Shown here in pieces: positions 17,765 through 26,157 of a stretch of DNA of 64,000 nucleotides (its first letter is position 1; every line of letters starts with the position of its first letter). The stretch is from JAFGBI01 sp964454025. Lineage in GTDB: Bacteria > Myxococcota_A > Polyangia > Polyangiales > Polyangiaceae. The stretch covers positions 18,702 to 82,701 of the forward strand of contig CAYVRP010000023.1 of NCBI GenBank assembly GCA_964454025.1, in the 5' to 3' direction. Position numbers and translations under genes: made by a program. Under the pieces are notes generated by a model that did no database searches, was not told the DNA's origin, and worked only from the letters and a program-made list of their open reading frames with translations.

Positions 17765-19564
17765 ATGAGCTCCCTGCGCACTTCGCCTCGCTTCGCCTCG
17801 CTCCTCGGCGTCGGCGCCGCCGCCATGCTCGGCGCGCCGCCGACCGCGGCTCAGGTCCCCCAGCCCGCGCCCTTCTATGTCGACGGGCGGGAGTTCACCT
17901 CGGTGCCCGTCGATCAGGCGCTCTCCGGCGACTACTTCGACACCTCGAAGTTCAACGTGAGCACGCTCGGCCTCGGGGCGCTCTTCGACCGGCTCGGCGA
18001 GCAGATCCACTACCAGCTCGACGCCGGGGTCCACCCGTCCGTCTTCTCGCCGCTCTGCGGGCTCTCCGGTCAGATGATCCTGCGCGGCGGTGGCTGCCGG
18101 ATGGATTTCGGCTGGTACTGCGTCGACGACCCGACGACCTTCGTGCCCCTCGTCACCTCGCAGGAAGTCATCGCTTACCACGATGCCCTCACCGGGAACT
18201 GGGCGCAGTACAAGAACGACGACGCCTCCTTCGTGCCGATCATCGGGATGCCGCCGGTGCAGGGGGCGCCCCTCGAGGACGTGCAGGCGCACCCGGTCTT
18301 CCAGAACTGCCCCTCGAAGAACATCGGCTTCACCATTCGTCCGGTGGGCGGCGCGGCCGGCGACATCCCGTCCGTCCAGCAGCCGGTGTGCACCCAGCAG
18401 AAGTACTCGGAGCCGCGCCTGAACACGATCCACCAGGCGTCGGGGCAGCCCTGGGTGAGCGCGCTTGTCTACGCCTCCAAGCGGTCGCCGGGGGTCTTCT
18501 ACATCGCGTTCGAGGACTTGCCGAGCAACGCCACCACCTTCAACCCTCCGGTCGACGTCGGCGACGACAACTGGGTCGCCGACGGCGATTTCAACGACTT
18601 CGTCTACCGGGTGCAGGGGATCCAGTGCAAGGGCGGCGGGCAGCGCTGCGACACGGGGCAGCTCGGGATCTGCAGCATCGGCATCACGGAGTGCACCGTC
18701 GACGACAGGCCGGGCGCCTGCGTGCAGAAGTTCCAGCCCACGGCGGAGTCGTGCGACAACATCGACAACGACTGCGACGGCGTGATCGACAACGGCGACG
18801 GGCTCTGCCCCGAGATCGCACCGATCTGCTGGGAGGGCCAGTGCGTCGCCCGCTGCTCGACGGGTGAGTTCGTCTGCCCCATCGGGTACAGCTGCGACAA
18901 CACCTCCAACGCCTGCATCGAGGAGTCCTGCTACGGCGTCGAGTGCGGGGAGGGCCAGCACTGCCGGGCGGGGGTCTGCATCGGCGGTTGCGACGGCGTT
19001 TCCTGCCCTGCCGGGCAGGACTGCCTCTTCGGCAACTGCGTCGACCTCTGCCAGGGGATCTCCTGTCCCGCCGGGTTCGTCTGCCAGGCTGGCGCCTGCA
19101 TCGCCGACTGCAACTGCATGCCCTGTCCCGAGGGGTTCGACTGCGGCGCCGACGGCAAGTGCGTCGACACGGCGTGCATCGGCGTCTCATGCCCTGCCGG
19201 CCAGGTCTGCAACGCCGGAACCTGCGTGGATCCCTGCGCGGGCGTCTCCTGCCCCGGCGGGCAGATCTGCACCGTCAACCCCGTGACGTTCGTTGGTGAG
19301 TGCGTCGTCGTCCAGGGGGGTGAGGGGGTCGGCGGCGGTGGTTCCATCGAGGGCACCGGTGGTGAGATCATCGTGGGGGTGACGGGTTCGGCGCCGGGGC
19401 TCGACGGCACGGGCAGCACGGGATCGGCTCGGCTCGCGGCGCCGGAGAGCAACATGGGCTGCGCCTGCCGCGCCGCGCCGAGCGGTGGCTCCGGGGGGCT
19501 CGTGGGTCTGCTGCTCCTCGGGCTCGGCCCCCTCGCACGTCGCCGCGCCGGTCGGCGTCGCTGA
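17765..19564 (+). CDS. cysteine-rich surface protein with DUF4114-like region and MYXO-CTERM-like tail
   Basis: The 599-residue product has a signal peptide (about residues 1-29, cleavage near AAQV). A DUF4114-like region at about 226-285 contains VFYIAFEDL and DFNDFVYRVQG. A MopE-type metal-binding cysteine motif lies at about 330-348 (CDNIDNDCDGVIDNG), followed by several EGF-like modules of the form CxGVSCPxGQxCxxGxC. A Gly/Ser-rich linker leads to a C-terminal anchor of GCACR, a hydrophobic stretch GLVGLLLLGLGPL and an Arg-rich end, which matches the myxobacterial MYXO-CTERM sorting pattern. This implies export and sorting to the cell surface by a myxosortase. Function may be adhesion or metal binding. 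A -10 box lies just upstream. Confidence 0.8.
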   Translation: MSSLRTSPRFASLLGVGAAAMLGAPPTAAQVPQPAPFYVDGREFTSVPVDQALSGDYFDTSKFNVSTLGLGALFDRLGEQIHYQLDAGVHPSVFSPLCGLSGQMILRGGGCRMDFGWYCVDDPTTFVPLVTSQEVIAYHDALTGNWAQYKNDDASFVPIIGMPPVQGAPLEDVQAHPVFQNCPSKNIGFTIRPVGGAAGDIPSVQQPVCTQQKYSEPRLNTIHQASGQPWVSALVYASKRSPGVFYIAFEDLPSNATTFNPPVDVGDDNWVADGDFNDFVYRVQGIQCKGGGQRCDTGQLGICSIGITECTVDDRPGACVQKFQPTAESCDNIDNDCDGVIDNGDGLCPEIAPICWEGQCVARCSTGEFVCPIGYSCDNTSNACIEESCYGVECGEGQHCRAGVCIGGCDGVSCPAGQDCLFGNCVDLCQGISCPAGFVCQAGACIADCNCMPCPEGFDCGADGKCVDTACIGVSCPAGQVCNAGTCVDPCAGVSCPGGQICTVNPVTFVGECVVVQGGEGVGGGGSIEGTGGEIIVGVTGSAPGLDGTGSTGSARLAAPESNMGCACRAAPSGGSGGLVGLLLLGLGPLARRRAGRRR

Positions 19565-19631
19565 AGGCGCCGGTGGGGGGCCGCGCCGCGCGCGAACCCC
19601 GCTCGCCCGTGGCGGCGCGCGAACGCGGTCG

Positions 19632-20123
19632 TCAACGCGCGACGCGCAGCGCGCCCAGGATCTCGGCGCAGATCGCTGCGGGTGGGCGCGCAGCGTCGAT
19701 CGACAGCGCGTCGTGCGGCGGCTCCAGCGTGTGGAGCTGGCTGTCGAGGAGCGAAGCCGGCATGAAGTGGCCCTCTCGGCGGCCGAGGCGCGCGGCCAGG
19801 ACCTCACGTGGGGCCACGAGGTGAACCCAACGGGCCGGCCGCTGGAGCCCGACGACGAGGGTCCGGCGGTAGCTCTCCTTGAGCGCCGAGCAGGCGAGCA
19901 CGGCGCCGCCGGTCCGTTCGGCGGCGGCGAGCGCTTCGGCGAGGGATCGGAGCCACGGCGCGCGATCCGCGTCGTCGAGCGGCACCCCCGCCGTCATCTT
20001 GGCCACGTTGCCCGGTGGGTGGAAGGCGTCGGCGGCGAGAAACGGGAGCCCCAGCGCCGCGGCCACCGCCCGCCCGACGGTGGTCTTGCCCGCGCCCGCG
20101 ACGCCCATGACGACCACGACCAT
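19632..20123 (-). CDS. gntK: gluconokinase (GntK family)
   Basis: The predicted enzyme phosphorylates D-gluconate to 6-phosphogluconate with ATP. The 163-residue protein has the P-loop GVAGAGKTT at about residues 7-15, and LAADAFHPPGNVAKMTAGVPLDDADRAPWL, the gluconate-binding region of this family. It also has ACSALKESYR, and EGHFMPASLLDSQLHTLEPP, all characteristic of the thermoresistant gluconokinase family. ATG 20123 (MVVVVMGVAGAGK) gives the normal length. No gluconate transporter or Entner-Doudoroff genes are in the window, so its partners lie elsewhere. Confidence 0.9.
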   Translation of the reverse strand: MVVVVMGVAGAGKTTVGRAVAAALGLPFLAADAFHPPGNVAKMTAGVPLDDADRAPWLRSLAEALAAAERTGGAVLACSALKESYRRTLVVGLQRPARWVHLVAPREVLAARLGRREGHFMPASLLDSQLHTLEPPHDALSIDAARPPAAICAEILGALRVAR

Positions 20124-20215
20124 GGGCCGTTTCTCGCACGCCCTTCCTCGACTCGCCAGGGCGGGCGGGCGTGGCGATCGCCCCCGCCGCGCCGGCGAGG
20201 CCGCCGCCCGGAGCG

Positions 20216-23200
20216 CTATCGGGGAACCGCGATCTCGATCAGGCAGGTCGCGCTGCAGCCGTCCTGGTTCTCGTTGCCGCCGTCGTCGCACTGCTCATGG
20301 CCGTCCTGGACGGTGCCGTCTCCGCAGTGCGGTCCGAGCTGGCAGTTCGTCAGGCAACCGCCGTACTCCGCCGCGTCGAGCGGCGAGTTGAGCGCGCCGA
20401 AGTCGCAGACCTCGTTGCCTTCGCCCTGCACGACGCCGTCGCCGCAGTAGGGACCGAGCAGGCAGTCCGGCGCGCAGCCACCGTACTCGCCGGTGTTGGC
20501 GCCCAGGTCACACTCCTCACCCAGCTCGCCCTGGAGGATGCCGTCGCCGCAGTAGCCCGGGACACCGCAGTTCTCCGTACAGGAGCTGCCGGGCTGACCG
20601 TTGAGCTCGCCCTCGTCGCAGGTTTCTCCGCCCTCCTCGGCCTGGAGGATGCCGTCGCCGCAGCGGGGGCCGAGCAGGCAGCCGACACCGCAGTAGCCGT
20701 AGCCGCCCACGTTCACGCCGTCGTCGCACTCCTCGTCACCGTTTCTGATGCCGTCTCCGCAGTAGGGGTGCAACAGGCAGCTCGTCGAGCAGCCGCCGTA
20801 GACACCGTCCGCGTTGGCGGCGCCGTCGTCACACTCCTCGCCCGGGTCGAGCTGCGCGTTGCCGCAGCTCGGCGGGAAGACGCAGCCCGGCGCGCAGCCG
20901 CCGATGTTGTACCCCACGGTGATGTTCCGCCCGTCGTCGCAGGACTCGTCGCCGTTCACGACGCCGTCGCCGCAGAAGGGGCCGAACCTGCACTCAGTGG
21001 TGCAGCCGTTGTAGGTCGTGTCGTTGTTCATGCCGTCGCCGAGGTCGCACTCCTCCCCGGCGGTCACCTGGCCGTCGCCGCAGCGGGGCGTGCAGACGGA
21101 GCGGACCGTGCTGAAGCCGGACAGCGTGAGCTGGTAGTTCGACTCGCGCGGGTGGCGGTCGGCGTGGAAGACGACGATCTCGTAGATCCTGCCATCCTCG
21201 AGCCCGAAGTTCTCGTTCACCCGCACGCTGCCCTCGAGGCGCTCGTGCGGCGCGCCGAGGTCGAGGGCGAGCTGCCCGTTCACGAATACCCACACGTCGT
21301 CGTCACCATAGAAGGAGAGGGTCGGCGCGGCAGCCGCGGTGTAGCGGAAGAGGTAGCGAGCCTCGGTGGTGAAATAGAAATTGCGCTTCATCCCCGTGAG
21401 CTCGCCCCGCCCGTCGGGCGGCACTGGTCCGCCGTCATCGCCCGCCGAGCAGCTGCCGTACGCGATGGTCGGATCCCACTGGGACGCGACCGGGCAATCC
21501 GGGCCGGCGCAGCAGTCGTCACCGGAGTCGAGGATCCAGTAGGGCCAGATGTTGCAGAGCTTGGTCCCGATGCCATCGAGCGGGAAGAAGCCGCTCTCGA
21601 GGGTGCCCGCGGTGCCCCCGCCTGTCTCGCAGGCGTCGTGGATGTCGGCCTGGACGGTGCGACCGTCGCTGCTGCTGTACTGGAACAGGCCGCCCCCCGT
21701 GGCGGCGAGCTCCAGCGTGGCGCGCACCGACACGTTGACGCCCGGTGTGTCGCGATACCACTGCTGAAAGCTCGTGGCGCTCTCGATGACCTTCACCGTC
21801 TTGTCGATCATCAGGCGATGGCTGGGGGAGCCTTCGGTCCAGCAGTCCACCGCGCCGGTGCCCGCCGCGGGGGTGCACTCCTCGTCGCCACCCCTGCAGT
21901 CGCCGAGCAGCCCCGTCATGTCCCAGTCCGTGAAGACGCAGGGGCAGGAGTCCTTCGCCATCACCGGCTTGCCCTCGGCGTCGAGCCTGGCGGCGACCAG
22001 TCCCCGGCAGGGACCGGCCTGGTCGTTCGGCGGGCAGTGCCCGTCGCTGCCTCGCTCGGCCTTGGTGCCCGAGGCGTTCGGGACGCAGAGGGTCGTGGCG
22101 TCGTCGATCCCGCGTTCCCCGAGGAAGAAGAAGTCCGGGTGCCCGCCGCTGACGTTCTGGCCGTCGAAGTCGCGGAAGATCACCGGCAGGATGAGGCAGT
22201 CGCCGCCCCGGGTCGTGCAGGGCTCCGTGTCGGGCTGCTCCGAGTCGGTGCAGGTGAAGCCCGGCTCCACGGTGCAGGCCGTGGAACAGCCGTCGCCCGG
22301 CACCTGGTTGCCGTCGTCGCAGGCCTCCCCCTCGTCGACGTTGCCGTCGCCGCAAGCCGTGGTGCAGGCGTGGGTTTCGGCTCCCGTGCGGCAGGAGGGC
22401 TCCTGGGTGCAGGTCTTCGAGCAGCCCTGCGCGTCGCCGTAGAACAGGCCGTTCTCTTCCCCCTTGTCGCAGGACTCGCCGGCCTCGACGACGCCGTTGC
22501 CGCAGACGCTCCGGGTGCAAACGCTCGGCACGGCGGTACCGCAGTCCCAGCCCGGCTCCTCGATGCAGGTGCTGGAGCAACCGTCCCCGCTGGTCGTGTT
22601 CCCATCGTCGCACGCCTCTTCGCCGGCCACGATGCCCCCGTCGCCGCAGAAGGGGACGCAGTCTCGGCCCGGTGCTCGACATTGCCAGCCGTCCTCGAGC
22701 GTGCAGGTGCTCGAGCAGCCGTCACCGCCGTCCACGTCGCCATCGTCGCAGACCTCTTCCTTCTCCAGCACGCCGTTGCCGCAGCGCGAGTTGTCCACGC
22801 ACGGCACTCCCGGGACGCTGCAGTCCCACCAGCTCCCCTCGACCCGACACTGCGCGGAGCAGCCGTCGAGCGGGGCCTCATTGCCGTCATCGCAGCCCTC
22901 CGTGTCGCCGATCACGCCGTCGCCGCACCGGGCGACGCGCTGGCAACCGGTCTGGACCGAGCAGCGCCACCCCTCCTCGACCTGGCACCCGTCGTTGCAG
23001 CCGTCACCGGGTGTCTGGTTACCGTCGTCACAGGACTCTCCGGTGCCGATGTGTCCGTCGCCGCAGCTCTGGAGCTGCTGGCAGGGCTGGCCGGGGGTCG
23101 GGCAGAAGTAGCCGGGCTCCACGGCGCGGCAGTTGGCGACGCAGCCGTCGCCCGCGTTGGTGTTGGCGTCGTCGCAGCTCTCACCCGGGTCCCGGACGCC

Positions 23201-23641
23201 GTTGCCGCAGACGACCGTGGTGGTGCAGGCGCCGCCCTCCGGCGGGCAGACGTAGTTGGGCTCGATGAGCTTGCAGGTCCCGGAGCAGCCGTCACCAGCG
23301 AGCGTGTTGCCGTCATCGCAGGTCTCGAGCAGCTCCACGTCGACGTGGCCGTCGCCGCAGGTCGGTCCCGCGTCGACCCCCTGGTACACGCAGCGGGTCC
23401 CGTCGGCGAGGACGCAGTCGCCTGCGTCATCCTCGACACCCGCGTCGATCGTGAAGATGGCCCCGCCCGTCCCGTCGCCACCGGGGATGACGCTCGAGCC
23501 GCCCGTGCCGTCACCACCCTCACGAGCGCCCCCTCCGATCGGAGCGGCGCCGGCCTGCTCGCCGACGCAGCCGATGAGCAGCAGGGGCCACAGGCCTAGG
23601 ATCAGCAGCAACCACGTGGGGGCGGGGACGCGACGAGCCAT
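20216..23641 (-). CDS. large DUF4215 / fibro-slime surface lipoprotein
   Basis: This 1141-residue protein has a lipoprotein signal with a long hydrophobic core ending in LIGC, Cys at about residue 25. A Gly-rich linker is followed by many DUF4215 modules (pattern CGDGxxxxGExCDDGN, then GDGCSxxC). A fibro-slime domain at about residues 484-843 contains LPVIFRDFDGQN, YYFTTEARYLFRYTAAAA-like and SFYGDDDVWVFVNGQLALD sequence. More DUF4215-type modules run to the C-terminus. DUF4215 modules are common on Myxococcota surfaces. ATG 23641 gives a proper signal; the longer frame to 23791 adds a non-signal leader. Upstream lies GGGAG as Shine-Dalgarno and a CATACT -10 about 23 bases from the start. Role: probable adhesin or extracellular matrix component. 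Confidence 0.8.
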   Translation of the reverse strand: MARRVPAPTWLLLILGLWPLLLIGCVGEQAGAAPIGGGAREGGDGTGGSSVIPGGDGTGGAIFTIDAGVEDDAGDCVLADGTRCVYQGVDAGPTCGDGHVDVELLETCDDGNTLAGDGCSGTCKLIEPNYVCPPEGGACTTTVVCGNGVRDPGESCDDANTNAGDGCVANCRAVEPGYFCPTPGQPCQQLQSCGDGHIGTGESCDDGNQTPGDGCNDGCQVEEGWRCSVQTGCQRVARCGDGVIGDTEGCDDGNEAPLDGCSAQCRVEGSWWDCSVPGVPCVDNSRCGNGVLEKEEVCDDGDVDGGDGCSSTCTLEDGWQCRAPGRDCVPFCGDGGIVAGEEACDDGNTTSGDGCSSTCIEEPGWDCGTAVPSVCTRSVCGNGVVEAGESCDKGEENGLFYGDAQGCSKTCTQEPSCRTGAETHACTTACGDGNVDEGEACDDGNQVPGDGCSTACTVEPGFTCTDSEQPDTEPCTTRGGDCLILPVIFRDFDGQNVSGGHPDFFFLGERGIDDATTLCVPNASGTKAERGSDGHCPPNDQAGPCRGLVAARLDAEGKPVMAKDSCPCVFTDWDMTGLLGDCRGGDEECTPAAGTGAVDCWTEGSPSHRLMIDKTVKVIESATSFQQWYRDTPGVNVSVRATLELAATGGGLFQYSSSDGRTVQADIHDACETGGGTAGTLESGFFPLDGIGTKLCNIWPYWILDSGDDCCAGPDCPVASQWDPTIAYGSCSAGDDGGPVPPDGRGELTGMKRNFYFTTEARYLFRYTAAAAPTLSFYGDDDVWVFVNGQLALDLGAPHERLEGSVRVNENFGLEDGRIYEIVVFHADRHPRESNYQLTLSGFSTVRSVCTPRCGDGQVTAGEECDLGDGMNNDTTYNGCTTECRFGPFCGDGVVNGDESCDDGRNITVGYNIGGCAPGCVFPPSCGNAQLDPGEECDDGAANADGVYGGCSTSCLLHPYCGDGIRNGDEECDDGVNVGGYGYCGVGCLLGPRCGDGILQAEEGGETCDEGELNGQPGSSCTENCGVPGYCGDGILQGELGEECDLGANTGEYGGCAPDCLLGPYCGDGVVQGEGNEVCDFGALNSPLDAAEYGGCLTNCQLGPHCGDGTVQDGHEQCDDGGNENQDGCSATCLIEIAVPR

Positions 23642-24308
23642 GGGGATTCTCCCGTTTTCTAGCCAGAGTATGCGCCCGCCAGCGAAGGCCCACCATGCGG
23701 AACCAGGGATATGAATCCAGTGGAAACTTCGTTTTCCGGTGTCCGCTCGGCCCCGATCGGGGTCCGCGCCGCGTCGCGCCAGGACGTCCATGATGGGTAG
23801 TCGGATGGCAGTCCCGTCAGGAGTCGGGAATGTCGCCGGTGGTGGCGGTGCGGGACGGTCCTGCTTCTTCGCGCGCCTGATGGCGGTCGTGGTGACGACC
23901 CCCGCAGCGGAGGTTCCGTTCAGGACCGAATCCGGCCGCCTCGACGCATTCGTGGCGTCGCTCGCCGGCCGCGCTCGTCTGGGCGCCGACCGGGAGCGAA
24001 GGGCTCGGTCCGAGCGTTCTTCGGCGCCGATGGCGGCCGCCGTTGAAGAGGCGAGCGCAAGAAGCTCTGTCGAACGCTGCCCAAGGCGCCGACCCCCGCC
24101 CGGTCACCGCCAGCGAGGTCACTCTCCTCCTCGGCGCTCCGCGACAGCGCATGAGCCCCCCGGATGGAGCGACCGAGCCGCGGGTCGCACCTCGCGGCTC
24201 ATTCAACCACACGGGCGACCCCGTGCACGTCCTCCTCGGGGTCGTCGCGCCGCGCCGACGACTGCGGCGGGCGCGCCGCGGACTCGAACCGGGGCACGAC
24301 GAACCTAG
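23642..24308. other. 667-base region with no convincing gene
   Basis: This stretch between the DUF4215/fibro-slime gene and tRNA-Ser contains several six-frame ORFs, including a plus-strand one of 189 codons, but none has a signal peptide, family motif or plausible start context. It holds the promoter of the minus-strand surface gene near 23642-23700. I see no repeat, tRNA or transposase in it. Confidence 0.4.
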
Positions 24309-24395
24309 CGGAGAGGGAGGGATTCGAACCCTCGGTAGGTGTCACCCTACGCCCGCTTAGCAAGCGGGTACCATCGGCCTCTCGGTCACCTCTCC
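24309..24395 (-). tRNA. tRNA-Ser (GCU)
   Basis: On the minus strand the sequence folds as a tRNA. The acceptor is GGAGAGG with CCTCTCC and discriminator G. The D-arm region is GACCGAGAGGCC. The anticodon stem-loop CCCGC TTGCTAA GCGGG has anticodon GCT. A long class II variable arm (CGTAGGGTGACACCTACC) is typical of serine tRNAs, and the T arm is GAGGGTTCGAATCCCTC. It reads AGC/AGU codons. CCA is not encoded. The 87-base length with a long variable arm excludes non-class II identities. Confidence 0.95.
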
Positions 24396-24419
24396 AGTGA
24401 TCCTTGGCAGGGGGCCGCC

Positions 24420-24447
24420 AGGGTACCCCGGGCCCGTCGACCGTCAA
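24420..24447 (-). promoter_or_regulatory. sigma70-type promoter for tRNA-Ser
   Basis: On the minus strand TTGACG (plus 24442-24447) is followed after 16 bases by TACCCT (plus 24420-24425). The predicted start falls about 18 bases before the tRNA 5' end at 24395. The same hexamer arrangement is seen ahead of tRNA-Ala at 56212-56239, which supports the reading. Confidence 0.6.
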
Positions 24448-24531
24448 GCGTCGCGCCGGAGCCCGGCGGGAGCCGCGGCCCCTTCGGCGGGATCTCGGCC
24501 ACCCCGAGGACCGGAGCGGGGGCGGTGGCGT

Positions 24532-24537
24532 TACACT
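24532..24537 (+). promoter_or_regulatory. -10 element (TACACT) close to the flavoprotein start
   Basis: TACACT ends 7 bases before the GTG at 24545, so transcription would begin at or next to the start codon, giving a near-leaderless message like that of the surface protein at 17765. No good -35 hexamer is seen at the expected distance. Confidence 0.35.
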
Positions 24538-24544
24538 CAGCCCC

Positions 24545-25975
24545 GTGCTGTTGCTCCGACCCCAGCTGCCCCAGCCGTCACTCGCCGCGCGTGAGAAGGC
24601 GAAGATCTTGCTCGAGCGGGCCCTCGGCCCGTCCAAGCTGAAGACCGATCCAGACGACTGCGCCGCCTTCCTGCGGGACGAGTCCGAGGCCGAGGGGACC
24701 CTGCCGGACGCCGTGGTCCTGGCGGAGGGGCCCGAGGACGTGCTCGCCGCGCTCGCGGTGGCACGTCAGGCCGAGGTCCCGATCACGCCCCGCGCCGGGG
24801 GCACCGGCCGGACCGGCGGTGCGGTCCCGGTCGCCGGCGGGATCGTCCTGTCGGTGCTCGGCATGAAACGGATCAAGGACATCGACCGCCGCGAGCAGAT
24901 CGCGGTGGTCGAGCCCGGGACCGTCCTCAGCGAGCTTCACGAGGCGGTCGAGGGCGAGGGGCTCTTCTACCCCCCGGACCCCAACTCCAGCGTCGGCTGT
25001 GCGCTCGGCGGCAACGTGGCGGAGAACTCGGGCGGGCCGCGCGGCTTCAAGTATGGGGTGACGCGTGACTACGTGCTCGGCATCGAGGCCTTCCTGATCG
25101 GCGGGCAGCGCCTCGCCGTCGGGCGGCGCACGAAGAAGGGCACCACCGGCTACGATCTGACGGCGCTCCTGGTCGGCAGCGAGGGGACGCTGGCGGTCTT
25201 CGGGGACCTCACGCTGCGGCTGATCCCCAGGCCCGAGGGGCTGATGACGCTGATGGCACTCTTCGACGACGAGCTCCGCGCGGCCCGGGCAGTGGAGGAG
25301 ATCACCGGCCGGGGGCTGGTCCCTCGCTGCCTGGAGTTCTTCGACTCCACGACGCTGCAGGCCGTACGTGACGCGGGCAGCCCGCTGATGCCCGCGGCGC
25401 GCGCCATGCTGCTGATCGAGGTGGACGGTGACACGGCAGCCTGCGAGTCCGCCTCGCTCGGCGTCGCCGATGCCTGCGACGCCAGCGGGGCGATCGAGGT
25501 GCTCGTGGCGCAGGAGCCGGCGCAGCGGGAGCGGATCTGGGCTGCGCGCAAGGAGATGAGCCCCGCCGTCCGCCGCCTCGCCAGGAACAAGCTGAGCGAG
25601 GACGTCGTCGTGCCGCGCCAGCGGCAGGGTGAGCTGCTGGCTCGCGTGCGCGCGACCGGAGAGCGCCTCGGGGTGCGCACGCTCGCCTACGGGCACGCCG
25701 GGGCCGGCAACTTCCACGTCAATTTCCTGTGGGACGAGCCGGACGAGGTCCCGCGGGTCCACCAGGCCATCGAGGCGCTCTTCCGCGACGTGGTCGCGCT
25801 GGGCGGCACCCTCACCGGCGAGCACGGGATCGGGGTGCTCAAGGCGCCGTTCCTGCCGCTCGAGCAGTCCCCGGAGCTCATCCTGCTGCAGCGGGACGTC
25901 AAGCGCGCGTTCGATCCGCGCGGGCTCTTGAACCCCGGCAAGATCTTCCCGGTCTGTGGGCACCGGGGTTGCTGA
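24545..25975 (+). CDS. FAD-linked oxidase, GlcD / D-lactate dehydrogenase family
   Basis: This is a 476-residue flavoprotein. Its N-terminal FAD-binding domain (about 40-200) has PITPRAGGTGRTGGAVPV and PPDPNSSVGCALGGNVAENSGG, then TTGYDLTALLVGSEGTLAV. The C-terminal FAD-oxidase_C domain holds CLEFFDSTTL, LAYGHAGAGNFHVNF and LGGTLTGEHGIGVLKAPFL. The last two are the signature of glycolate oxidase subunit GlcD and D-lactate dehydrogenases. Substrates are D-2-hydroxy acids. Which of them is used cannot be seen, and no glcE or glcF homologue lies beside it. The GTG at 24545 is preferred to an upstream in-frame start at 24404 because it removes Arg/Pro-rich sequence and puts the -10 at the right place. 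Confidence 0.83.
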   Translation: MLLLRPQLPQPSLAAREKAKILLERALGPSKLKTDPDDCAAFLRDESEAEGTLPDAVVLAEGPEDVLAALAVARQAEVPITPRAGGTGRTGGAVPVAGGIVLSVLGMKRIKDIDRREQIAVVEPGTVLSELHEAVEGEGLFYPPDPNSSVGCALGGNVAENSGGPRGFKYGVTRDYVLGIEAFLIGGQRLAVGRRTKKGTTGYDLTALLVGSEGTLAVFGDLTLRLIPRPEGLMTLMALFDDELRAARAVEEITGRGLVPRCLEFFDSTTLQAVRDAGSPLMPAARAMLLIEVDGDTAACESASLGVADACDASGAIEVLVAQEPAQRERIWAARKEMSPAVRRLARNKLSEDVVVPRQRQGELLARVRATGERLGVRTLAYGHAGAGNFHVNFLWDEPDEVPRVHQAIEALFRDVVALGGTLTGEHGIGVLKAPFLPLEQSPELILLQRDVKRAFDPRGLLNPGKIFPVCGHRGC

Positions 25976-26157
25976 TCCCGACGCCGGTGGGGAGCCCCGC
26001 GGTAGCCCCCGCGCCCAGGGCACCCCGGAGCTCACCGACTGCCCCATGACGACCGCCATCGCCGCCGAGGGCGAGCCTTGGCGGCCGCGCACCGCCGCGT
26101 CGCCGGGTGCGGCGCCGTCGGGGGCACGGGCTTCACCGGGCACGGGGCGGTGTTATC

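Noticed and set aside
20171..23599. A plus-strand 1142-codon open reading frame opposite the DUF4215/fibro-slime gene
   Set aside because: Long antisense frames are expected in GC-rich genes. The minus-strand frame has a lipoprotein signal and repeated cysteine modules, while the plus-strand translation is Ala/Val/Arg-rich with no domain.
23739..24308. A plus-strand 189-codon open frame between the surface gene and tRNA-Ser
   Set aside because: No family motif, signal peptide or reasonable ribosome-binding context; Arg/Ser/Pro-rich composition typical of chance frames in this window.
24043..24360. A plus-strand open frame running into the tRNA-Ser gene
   Set aside because: It overlaps the tRNA gene, whose structure is clear, so it is not a protein gene.
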